Assembly: GCA_905221605.1 (NCBI GenBank)
Contig: CAJNDS010000366.1
Span: 1 to 64,000 of the forward strand
Length of the DNA stretch: 64,000 nt
From: Symbiodinium natans
Lineage: Eukaryota; Sar; Dinophyceae; Suessiales; Symbiodiniaceae
Direction: 5' to 3'
Position 1 is the first letter of the stretch, and every line of letters starts with the position of its first letter. A program made the translations under genes and the position numbers. Under the pieces are notes generated by a model. It had not been told where the DNA came from and did not search any database. It worked only from the letters and a program-made list of their open reading frames with translations. This document shows, piece by piece, positions 17,521 through 27,823 of this stretch.

Positions 17521-20500
17521 AGATACATGTCGAAGCTCCGGGGTCCCGGGGCGCTTCATTTTGTGTTCTTCGTGCTGGGAAGTGTCTCACGTTGTAGCCC
17601 TAGTGCCCGAGGCCCGAGGTGGGATGCAAAGAGCCCGGGCCGTGCTGCACTCTTGATTGAGGTGGTAAAGAGCCGTGCTGCAGCCTTAGATTTTGGGTGA
17701 GGTGGGAAGCAAACAGCCGGGGAGGCGGTGCTGCAGCCTTAGAATTTTGGGCGCGGGAGGGAAAGGAGCCCGGAGAGGGGTTGCAGCCCTTGTTTTTTTG
17801 GGTGAGGTGGGAAGCAAAAAAGCCCGGGTATGCTGCAGCCCAGTGATGCCCAGTCAGGTCGATCAAAGACCGTGGGCAGGCTGTGATGCAGCCGGGTGAG
17901 GCGGGAAGCAAAGCCCCGTGTGCGAAGCCTGTGGGAAAGCGACAGTTGCAAAGTAGATTGCCAAAAAACAGACTCGGAAGCCGAAAATCGTAAAGTTGGA
18001 CCTTTTTTAAAACACTTATTATTAGTTCTTTAAAAAGGGTCCAACTCTACGATTTTCGGTTTCCGGGTCTGGTTTTTGGCAATCTATTGTGAACTGGTGG
18101 AATCCCCGCAGTTTCGTCGTATGCGTCGAAGCTCGTGGTCTCGCGCGTTCACGCTCTAAGAGTGGCGGTTTTCGTGCAGCTTTTGCTTCGATGCATAACC
18201 GCTGTGTTATTTTGCCAAGAGTGGTGTTGTTCTTGTTGAAGTGTCAACCGACAGGTTATGCCCGTCGCCGCAAAATCATAAAGTTGACAATCTGCTGTTC
18301 AATGTTGGCAGTAGACTGGGGCTTCGGTTGCATGGGTGGAGGTGGGAGCAAGTCGCTACCTGTCAAATAACTTTCCAGCATTGAACAGCGAAATGTCAAC
18401 CTTATGATCCGCCTGTCTCTAGAAAGCGTTGATCCTTTTCTGACGACACTTGTCGAGGCGATCAAAGAACAATGCTGCGTATGTCTCATCACTTGAAGTG
18501 CAGTTTCAGGACCTAAAAAATCACAAGAAACGTAGGACGCATCACGTGACCTCCACAGTGCGAGAAAAATCTTACGTGAACACTGCAAAACTGCTTTGTC
18601 TTGGATGCCAGCCAAAGATCAGTCTGGCAAGCCACACAATCGACGGCGTTTTTGTTTTCTTGATCCAAACAGTCGAGACAGAATATCTTGTTCTTGTGTG
18701 AGTTGACTGCAGCATTTTTGAACTTAAGCAGGTTCCAAAAAAGCAGCTGTATTCCGGGCACCGAAAATGGGCCCTGGGCTGTGGATTTCTTTTCTGAAGG
18801 CACAAGGTCACCCAGTTTGGAGCCCCAAATTGGGGCCCAGATTTAGGAGCCATTTCTGGGCCCGCTTGCGCCTTTTTTTTCGCGGGCAGAAGCCAGATCT
18901 GCTTTACACAGCCGGTCGTTGTGAGCAAAACAAATAAGCCTCTTGATCAGTTCCGATCTACGTCTTGCCAGTCTCCCTTAAAATTTCGAAGAATAGCAGA
19001 AGAACGTGCGGCAAAGTCTCATTTGGAACCGGAAGTTTCTCTGACTCCTAACTGTGGAGGTCATCTGACGTGTCCTATGTTTTCTGTAATTTTTCGGACC
19101 CTGAAATGGATCCGTGTGACTGGCCACGTGGTGTTGCGTTTTCGAGCATGTCTGGAACGTGCAGGCCTCTGCCAGCCAATTTTTTGGTTGCGTAGCAGTC
19201 CACCTGCGTGTGCGCAACATGCAGATTGTGCGCCAGTGTGGCGTCCGAGTGCAATTTGCAGTTGGTAAGGGTGGAATCAGGCTGATAAAGAACATTCTTT
19301 TAGTTGTTTTGCCGTAAAAGTTCTGCCGAGATACATGTCGAAGCTCCGGGGTCCCGGGGCGCTTCATTTTGTGTTCTTCGTGCTGGGAAGTGTCTCACGT
19401 TGTAGCCCTAGTGCCCGAGGCCCGAGGTGGGATGCAAAGAGCCCGGGCCGTGCTGCACTCTTGATTGAGGTGGGAAGTAAAGAGCCGTGCTGCAGCCTTA
19501 GATTTTGGGTGAGGTGGGAAGCAAACAGCCGGGGAGGCGGTGCTGCAGCCTTAGAATTTTGGGCGCGGGAGGGAAAGGAGCCCGGAGAGGGGTTGCAGCC
19601 CTTGTTTTTTTGGGTGAGGTGGGAAGCAAAAAAGCCCGGGTATGCTGCAGCCCAGTGATGCCCAGTCAGGTCGATCAAAGACCGTGGGCAGGCTGTGATG
19701 CAGCCGGGTGAGGCGGGAAGCAAAGCCCCGTGTGCGAAGCCTGTGGGAAAGCGACAGTTGCAAAGTAGATTGCCAAAAAACAGACTCGGAAGCCGAAAAT
19801 CGTAAAGTTGGACCTTTTTTAAAACACTTATTATTAGTTCTTTAAAAAGGGTCCAACTCTACGATTTTCGGTTTCCGGGTCTGGTTTTTGGCAATCTATT
19901 GTGAACTGGTGGAATCCCCGCAGTTTCGTCGTATGCGTCGAAGCTCGTGGTCTCGCGCGTTCACGCTCTAAGAGTGGCGGTTTTCGTGCAGCTTTTGCTT
20001 CGATGCATAACCGCTGTGTTATTTTGCCAAGAGTGGTGTTGTTCTTGTTGAAGTGTCAACCGACAGGTTATGCCGTCGCCGCAAAATCATAAAGTTGACA
20101 ATCTGCTGTTCAATGTTGGCAGTAGACTGGGGCTTCGGTTGCATGGGTGGAGGTGGGAGCAAGTCGCTACCTGTCAAATAACTTTCCAGCATTGAACAGC
20201 GAAATGTCAACCTTATGATCCGCCTGTCTCTAGAAAGCGTTGATCCTTTTCTGACGACACTTGTCGAGGCGATCAAAGAACAATGCTGCGTATGTCTCAT
20301 CACTTGAAGTGCAGTTTCAGGACCTAAAAAATCACAAGAAACGTAGGACGCATCACGTGACCTCCACAGTGCGAGAAAAATCTTACGTGAACACTGCAAA
20401 ACTGCTTTGTCTTGGATGCCAGCCAAAGATCAGTCTGGCAAGCCACACAATCGACGGCGTTTTTGTTTTCTTGATCCAAACAGTCGAGACAGAATATCTT

Positions 20501-23500
20501 GTTCTTGTGTGAGTTGACTGCAGCATTTTTTGAACTTAAGCAGGTTCCAAAAAAGCAGCTGTATTCCGGGCACCGAAAATGGGCCCTGGGCTGTGGATTT
20601 CTTTTCTGAAGGCACAAGGTCACCCAGTTTGGAGCCCCAAATTGGGGCCCAGATTTAGGAGCCATTTCTGGGCCCGCTTGCGCCTTTTTTTTCGCGGGCA
20701 GAAGCCAGATCTGCTTTACACAGCCGGTCGTTGTGAGCAAAACAAATAAGCCTCTTGATCAGTTCCGATCTACGTCTTGCCAGTCTCCCTTAAAATTTCG
20801 AAGAATAGCAGAAGAACGTGCGGCAAAGTCTCATTTGGAACCGGAAGTTTCTCTGACTCCTAACTGTGGAGGTCATCTGACGTGTCCTATGTTTTCTGTA
20901 ATTTTTCGGACCCTGAAATGGATCCGTGTGACTGGCCACGTGGTGTTGCGTTTTCGAGCATGTCTGGAACGTGCAGGCCTCTGCCAGCCAATTTTTTGGT
21001 TGCGTAGCAGTCCACCTGCGTGTGCGCAACATGCAGATTGTGCGCCAGTGTGGCGTCCGAGTGCAATTTGCAGTTGGTAAGGGTGGAATCAGGCTGATAA
21101 AGAACATTCTTTTAGTTGTTTTGCCGTAAAAGTTCTGCCGAGATACATGTCGAAGCTCCGGGGTCCCGGGGCGCTTCATTTTGTGTTCTTCGTGCTGGGA
21201 AGTGTCTCACGTTGTAGCCCTAGTGCCCGAGGCCCGAGGTGGGATGCAAAGAGCCCGGGCCGTGCTGCACTCTTGATTGAGGTGGGAAGTAAAGAGCCGT
21301 GCTGCAGCCTTAGATTTTGGGTGAGGTGGGAAGCAAACAGCCGGGGAGGCGGTGCTGCAGCCTTAGAATTTTGGGCGCGGGAGGGAAAGGAGCCCGGAGA
21401 GGGGTTGCAGCCCTTGTTTTTTTGGGTGAGGTGGGAAGCAAAAAAGCCCGGGTATGCTGCAGCCCAGTGATGCCCAGTCAGGTCGATCAAAGACCGTGGG
21501 CAGGCTGTGATGCAGCCGGGTGAGGCGGGAAGCAAAGCCCCGTGTGCGAAGCCTGTGGGAAAGCGACAGTTGCAAAGTAGATTGCCAAAAAACAGACTCG
21601 GAAGCCGAAAATCGTAAAGTTGGACCTTTTTTAAAACACTTATTATTAGTTCTTTAAAAAGGGTCCAACTCTACGATTTTCGGTTTCCGGGTCTGGTTTT
21701 TGGCAATCTATTGTGAACTGGTGGAATCCCCGCAGTTTCGTCGTATGCGTCGAAGCTCGTGGTCTCGCGCGTTCACGCTCTAAGAGTGGCGGTTTTCGTG
21801 CAGCTTTTGCTTCGATGCATAACCGCTGTGTTATTTTGCCAAGAGTGGTGTTGTTCTTGTTGAAGTGTCAACCGACAGGTTATGCCCGTCGCCGCAAAAT
21901 CATAAAGTTGACAATCTGCTGTTCAATGTTGGCAGTAGACTGGGGCTTCGGTTGCATGGGTGGAGGTGGGAGCAAGTCGCTACCTGTCAAATAACTTTCC
22001 AGCATTGAACAGCGAAATGTCAACCTTATGATCCGCCTGTCTCTAGAAAGCGTTGATCCTTTTCTGACGACACTTGTCGAGGCGATCAAAGAACAATGCT
22101 GCGTATGTCTCATCACTTGAAGTGCAGTTTCAGGACCTAAAAAATCACAAGAAACGTAGGACGCATCACGTGACCTCCACAGTGCGAGAAAGATCTTACG
22201 TGAACACTGCAAAACTGCTTTGTCTTGGATGCCAGCCAAAGATCAGTCTGGCAAGCCACACAATCGACGGCGTTTTTGTTTTCTTGATCCAAACAGTCGA
22301 GACAGAATATCTTGTTCTTGTGTGAGTTGACTGCAGCATTTTTTGAACTTAAGCAGGTTCCAAAAAAGCAGCTGTATTCCGGGCACCGAAAATGGGCCCT
22401 GGGCTGTGGATTTCTTTTCTGAAGGCACAAGGTCACCCAGTTTGGAGCCCCAAATTGGGGCCCAGATTTAGGAGCCATTTCTGGGCCCGCTTGCGCCTTT
22501 TTTTTCGCGGGCAGAAGCCAGATCTGCTTTACACAGCCGGTCGTTGTGAGCAAAACAAATAAGCCTCTTGATCAGTTCCGATCTACGTCTTGCCAGTCTC
22601 CCTTAAAATTTCGAAGAATAGCAGAAGAACGTGCGGCAAAGTCTCATTTGGAACCGGAAGTTTCTCTGACTCCTAACTGTGGAGGTCATCTGACGTGTCC
22701 TATGTTTTCTGTAATTTTTCGGACCCTGAAATGGATCCGTGTGACTGGCCACGTGGTGTTGCGTTTTCGAGCATGTCTGGAACGTGCAGGCCTCTGCCAG
22801 CCAATTTTTTGGTTGCGTAGCAGTCCACCTGCGTGTGCGCAACATGCAGATTGTGCGCCAGTGTGGCGTCCGAGTGCAATTTGCAGTTGGTAAGGGTGGA
22901 ATCAGGCTGATAAAGAACATTCTTTTAGTTGTTTTGCCGTAAAAGTTCTGCCGAGATACATGTCGAAGCTCCGGGGTCCCGGGGCGCTTCATTTTGTGTT
23001 CTTCGTGCTGGGAAGTGTCTCACGTTGTAGCCCTAGTGCCCGAGGCCCGAGGTGGGATGCAAAGAGCCCGGGCCGTGCTGCACTCTTGATTGAGGTGGGA
23101 AGTAAAGAGCCGTGCTGCAGCCTTAGATTTTGGGTGAGGTGGGAAGCAAACAGCCGGGGAGGCGGTGCTGCAGCCTTAGAATTTTGGGCGCGGGAGGGAA
23201 AGGAGCCCGGAGAGGGGTTGCAGCCCTTGTTTTTTTGGGTGAGGTGGGAAGCAAAAAAGCCCGGGTATGCTGCAGCCCAGTGATGCCCAGTCAGGTCGAT
23301 CAAAGACCGTGGGCAGGCTGTGATGCAGCCGCAGAATTTGGGGTGAGGCGGGAAGCAAAGCCCTGTGTGCGAAGCCTGTGGGAAAGCGACAGTTGCAAAG
23401 TAGATTGCCAAAAAACAGACTCGGAAGCCGAAAATCGTAAAGTTGGACCTTTTTTAAAACACTTATTATTAGTTCTTTAAAAAGGGTCCAACTCTACGAT

Positions 23501-24006
23501 TTTCGGTTTCCGGGTCTGGTTTTTGGCAATCTATTGTGAACTGGTGGAATCCCCGCAGTTTCGTCGTATGCGTCGAAGCTCGTGGTCTCGCGCGTTCACG
23601 CTCTAAGAGTGGCGGTTTTCGTGCAGCTTTTGCTTCGATGCATAACCGCTGTGTTATTTTGCCAAGAGTGGTGTTGTTCTTGTTGAAGTGTCAACCGACA
23701 GGTTATGCCCGTCGCCGCAAAATCATAAAGTTGACAATCTGCTGTTCAATGTTGGCAGTAGACTGGGGCTTCGGTTGCATGGGTGGAGGTGGGAGCAAGT
23801 CGCTACCTGTCAAATAACTTTCCAGCATTGAACAGCGAAATGTCAACCTTATGATCCGCCTGTCTCTAGAAAGCGTTGATCCTTTTCTGACGACACTTGT
23901 CGAGGCGATCAAAGAACAATGCTGCGTATGTCTCATCACTTGAAGTGCAGTTTCAGGACCTAAAAAATCACAAGAAACGTAGGACGCATCACGTGACCTC
24001 CACAGT
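17521..24006 (+). repeat. 1.81 kb tandem repeat array, about 3.6 copies
   Basis: Unit starts at 17,521, 19,329, 21,141 and 22,954 (periods 1,808, 1,812 and 1,813); the fourth is cut at 24,006 where the right arm begins. Copies are almost identical, with small indels (a few bases near the first start, a short insertion near 23,333). Each unit has several imperfect hairpins, including the 129 bp MITE-like element and the pairs about 18,275/18,410 and about 18,498-18,560/19,043-19,110. Short frames repeat with the unit and show no family signal, so I call no gene. Confidence 0.85.
17956..18084. mobile_element. MITE-like hairpin (also in the other array copies)
   Basis: A 129 bp sequence whose halves pair almost end to end (GATTGCCAAAAAACAGAC... 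against ...GTCTGGTTTTTGGCAATC), flanked by TA on both sides, as in Tc1/mariner-type MITEs. It is present once per 1.81 kb unit, so it inserted before the array was amplified. It could alternatively be a structural hairpin of the satellite. Confidence 0.55.
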
Positions 24007-24519
24007 ATTTTCACAGTGACAGCTTGGAGCACCACTTTGCATCCTCCTGGAGTGACAGCTCTCGAGCACCACTGCATGGTGTGGTAGGTGGCTTGAGCTT
24101 CATTTGCATTAGGGGTGGATTTTGGATTCCTCTTGTAAGCTTTTGGGGGGTGCGCCTGAGTTTGTGCAATAAAGTGATTCGGCTGTGCCCGAACCAAGCA
24201 TTATGCCACGGTTCTGCAAAGCGTGGCAAAATACTCTCCGGGGCCATATCCTGCAGGCAAAAGTGCTTTGTTTCTGGTGGAAGTTGCATTATGCCACGGT
24301 TCTACAAAGCGTGGCAAAATACTTGGGTGCCATATTTTCACAGTGACAGCTTGGAGCACCACTTTGCATCCTCCTGGAGTGACAGCTCTCGAGCACCACT
24401 GCATGGTGTTGTAGGTGACTTGAGCTTCATTTGCATTAGGGGTGGATTTTGGATTCCTCTTGTAAGCTTTTGGGGTCTCCTTTACGTGGTCCTTGAGTGG
24501 TTCCTTCGTGCTATGGGCT
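24007..24519 (+). repeat. Tandem about 325 bp repeats upstream of the recombinase (right copy)
   Basis: The phase mark CAGTGACAGCTTGG occurs at 24,013 and 24,341 (328 bp). It is the mirror of 16,187-16,695. The last unit leads into the recombinase ATG at 24,520. Confidence 0.7.
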
Positions 24520-26280
24520 ATGGATTTTGATTTGGAACTACGTGCAGCTGTGTCGAGAGTCGGTCTCATCACGCAGCTGGATTCCTGTTGGCCTGATCTG
24601 CTCCGTGAGGAGCAACTTGTTGGAGCTGTGCCGCAGGGACCACCATCAGTGCCCTCAGTGCAAGTGAACGATGTTGTTGGTGCAGAATGTCCAACAGTAC
24701 CATCCTTTGTGCCTCGTACCTCCGGGTCATGCAGGTTACCAGTGTGCGAGAGTGGTGATCGTGCAAGAGCCATTGCCTTGTGGTCCACAATCATAGTGGC
24801 TGGTGCTGCCTCGACCCCTGTTGGGCTTCTGGTGATAAATGCTCCAGACGATGAGACCGCAAAGAAGATCCTGTTGGATGTCTTTGCTCGCAAGGCGACG
24901 GCAACTTTGCGATCCAGAGCAGGCTCGCTACTGCAGTATCTTCGCTGGGTTCGAGTCAGCTATGTTGACCGCATTACCATCTTTCCACTTGAAGAGGTCA
25001 GATTGTACAATTACGTCTGTTTCCTAAGGGAGAACTCAGCCCCGCCTACGAAAGCAGAGCGTTTTGTGCAATCAGCCAGATTTGCTTGCACTTTGCTTGG
25101 AGCTGAGACATGCCTTGTCCAAATTTCGAGCAGAGTTACTGGTGCTACGGTGGAGGCTGTCAAGAAACGAGCACTGCGCAAGAGACCACCCTTCACCGTC
25201 GCCCAGGTGAAGCGCTTGGAGAGTATTGCTTGTGGGGAGCCTTCAGTGGCAGCCATATTTGCAGGCTACATGTGTGCCTTGATTTATGCAAGACTGCGCT
25301 TCTCCGATCTGCAGATGTGCTATAACGAGCCCACTGTTGATGCGTATGAGGGAAAGTCGGTTATAGACTTTGGACTTTATGGAACCAAAACTTCATCCAG
25401 GAGGCGTGCCACGGTCTTCCGGCTGCTCCCCGCGTCGGCCACGGGGCCCGGGTTGTTGGAAGATGATTGGCTCCTGAAGTGGATGGAGAATCGTAAGGCG
25501 ATGGGTTTGATTGCCAGTGAAGATGACCCCATGATGCCATCTCCGACTCCGGATGGGACGTTCCATGCGTTCAAGCTTTCTTCGTCTGATGCGTGTGTCT
25601 GGTTACGTGAACTGCTGTGTGGCACTGCATCAGCTGATGAACTGGTGGATCTTGGCACACACTCAGCAAAGGCCACAGTTCTGTCCTGGTTGACCAAAGT
25701 GGGTGCACCGCCGAAGCTTCAAAGGCGTGCTGGATATCATGTTGGCAAAGCGGGACGGTCTGAGCTTGAATATGGTCATGATGCTGCTGCCGATATTCTT
25801 CGAAACATCGAACAAGTTCTCCAAATTATTCGAGCAGGTCTGTTTGATCCAGATCTCCCGCGTCTCAGGCGGTGGACAGGCTGTACCGACTTCAACTCTG
25901 CACTTGCCCAGCTGGATACCAAAGCCGAGCCGGCTGCAAAAAGGTCCAAGCGAGTGTCGGCTCTCCTCCGGAGTTCTTCATCCGAACTCAGCAGCTCCTC
26001 TAGCTCGGATGATGAAAGCTCGGGGTCCGGGAAGGAAGATGACGCTGGGCAGCTTGCTGCCAGTCGTGAGACGTGCGTCTTGAATGGACCTGCTGTTCTT
26101 GACAGTCTTCATTACTTTCGGCACGATGCTCGAGGAACGATTCATTGTGCCCAAGCAGTCTGTGATGATGACGCAGTTGTTTTCCTGTGTGGGCGTTTGG
26201 CCACCAGTGCGCACAGCAAGTTGGACAACCGACCTGCAGTGCTTCTGAACCCATGCGCGTCCTGTTTTCGCGGCGATTAG
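24520..26280 (+). CDS. Tyrosine recombinase of the DIRS-like element (right copy)
   Basis: Full-length 586-residue copy of the left recombinase with the same catalytic set (R258, K290, H381, K384, H407, Y418) and a single Gln-to-Lys change at residue 326. It is open although the gag and pol genes beside it are damaged. The ATG at 24,520 follows the 325 bp repeats; a longer listed frame from 24,493 would need a TTG start. Confidence 0.8.
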   Translation: MDFDLELRAAVSRVGLITQLDSCWPDLLREEQLVGAVPQGPPSVPSVQVNDVVGAECPTVPSFVPRTSGSCRLPVCESGDRARAIALWSTIIVAGAASTPVGLLVINAPDDETAKKILLDVFARKATATLRSRAGSLLQYLRWVRVSYVDRITIFPLEEVRLYNYVCFLRENSAPPTKAERFVQSARFACTLLGAETCLVQISSRVTGATVEAVKKRALRKRPPFTVAQVKRLESIACGEPSVAAIFAGYMCALIYARLRFSDLQMCYNEPTVDAYEGKSVIDFGLYGTKTSSRRRATVFRLLPASATGPGLLEDDWLLKWMENRKAMGLIASEDDPMMPSPTPDGTFHAFKLSSSDACVWLRELLCGTASADELVDLGTHSAKATVLSWLTKVGAPPKLQRRAGYHVGKAGRSELEYGHDAAADILRNIEQVLQIIRAGLFDPDLPRLRRWTGCTDFNSALAQLDTKAEPAAKRSKRVSALLRSSSSELSSSSSSDDESSGSGKEDDAGQLAASRETCVLNGPAVLDSLHYFRHDARGTIHCAQAVCDDDAVVFLCGRLATSAHSKLDNRPAVLLNPCASCFRGD

Positions 26281-26586
26281 GGGTTTGCTAGGAGCCTTCC
26301 CGTTTTGCCCGCCGCCTCCTTTCCGCTAGGGTTGTTGCTGCCGCTTGGGTTGTAGTTATCCTACGTTTTGCCCAAGGTGTCTTGCTGTGCAATGCGCAAC
26401 CCTAGCTTTGCCAGGAATGCCAAATGTCCTGCGTAGTGTGCTACTGCAGAAAAATGAGTTGCGCATGCGGAATGCATTTTGACTTTACTGCAGGCAGACG
26501 GTTGTGACTTTACTGCATGCAGCAACAGCCCACGCTTGACCTGCCAGTTTTGCTGTTCGAGGATCGCGTGTAGTCAGACTAGGGCC

Positions 26587-27823
26587 ATGTCTTACGTTGA
26601 CTCCAGTGCTACCTTTAGGCAGAGCCATTGAACTGCCTGCCGACGTCATCCAGGTCCTTTCGGATCGGGGCTGGGCAACCTTTGCCAATTTTGCTCATGC
26701 TCCTAAGGTTATGCCCGGACAACAAGGGGCCGAAGCAGCGCTACAGGTTGTGCTCGATTCCGTCTTAGGAGCTCAGTTCGGGGCCCATGAAGCGGCCTTG
26801 CGTCGCCTGCACTGGGAGAGTTGGACTCTCACGGCTGCGGACCTGAAAAAGAAGCTGGACTCTGCTGAGGATGTGGCCCCCCGCAAGTTGCCTGTTGCTG
26901 AGATCGGTGCCCGACTCACAATCCTGGCCCCTAAGTTGTCCCCTCTGAAGTTGCAGGGTGTGTTGGAACCTTCCCATGCTGCCATCAACATCTTTGCCCA
27001 AATGCTTGATGAGAATCGTCTGCGGTATGTTGAGTGGCACAAGCTTACTACTCGCACCCAGGAGGTCAACAGCACGACTGAGGATCCGATGCTGAAAGCT
27101 TGGAAGCCTGATAAGAATGGTGTTGTGCGTGAGGTCATGGCCCCCAATCATTTGCGTGCGACAGTTGCCTCGGAGCTGGATGTCCATAACGCCCTGCGAC
27201 GAAGGGGTGTGTGTTATGCGATTGCGCGCCTGATGTCTTTTGAGGCCCATGAGTCCTTGATCCTCCATCTCTTTGATGCTTATCAAAGCACTCCGCCGGA
27301 GGGCTACCAAAGGATTAACATGGCCCAAGTCGCAGCTTGTGATCGTGAGATCCACCTTCGCTTGTCGGAAGAGTGTCGTGACGGTTTCTCTCCAGGGGCT
27401 GATGGTTCCCTGCCCCTGGATCGCTTCGTGGCCCCCGTACTTCGCATGAGATCCGTTGAGCAACTCGTGCTTCCCAGGGAAGGACATCCGCGTGCTGGGT
27501 CCACTCCCGGCGGAGGATCTGGTCGCAAGCGGAAGCGCAACCGGAGCCAGCCGGCCGCCACCCCCGCGCCTGCGGCTGCGGCTGCGCGCAAGCCCAAGGG
27601 TTCGAGTAAGGGGTCCAAACAGCCTTATATGCCTGCTGCCCTCCGGGGTGGGGTCCCCACGAATCCGAAAGGTAAGCCTCTGTGTTGGTCCTTCAACTTG
27701 AAGCGTTGCAGCAATGGGGGTGTCGACTGCCTGGATTGCAATCGAGGTGAGCATGTGTGTTGTGTGCCCGGATGTTTCGGCAAGCATGCCTTCCTGGATT
27801 GTCCGAATAAGCCCTCCTCGTGA
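26587..27823 (+). pseudogene. Gag-like gene, right copy, 8 bp deletion near the start
   Basis: Same protein as 12,875-14,119. The ATG at 26,587 is followed within 40 bp by loss of 8 bases (GTGCTTGG in the left copy), which shifts frame; downstream residues are otherwise intact through the zinc-knuckle cluster. One Pro-to-Ser change (GADGS versus GADGP) is seen. An N-terminally altered product could start in the restored frame, but the native start is lost. Confidence 0.75.

Noticed and set aside
17521-24006. Genes in the 1.81 kb satellite (frames of 115-140 residues)
   Set aside because: The frames repeat only because the unit repeats; no domains, and they overlap on both strands.
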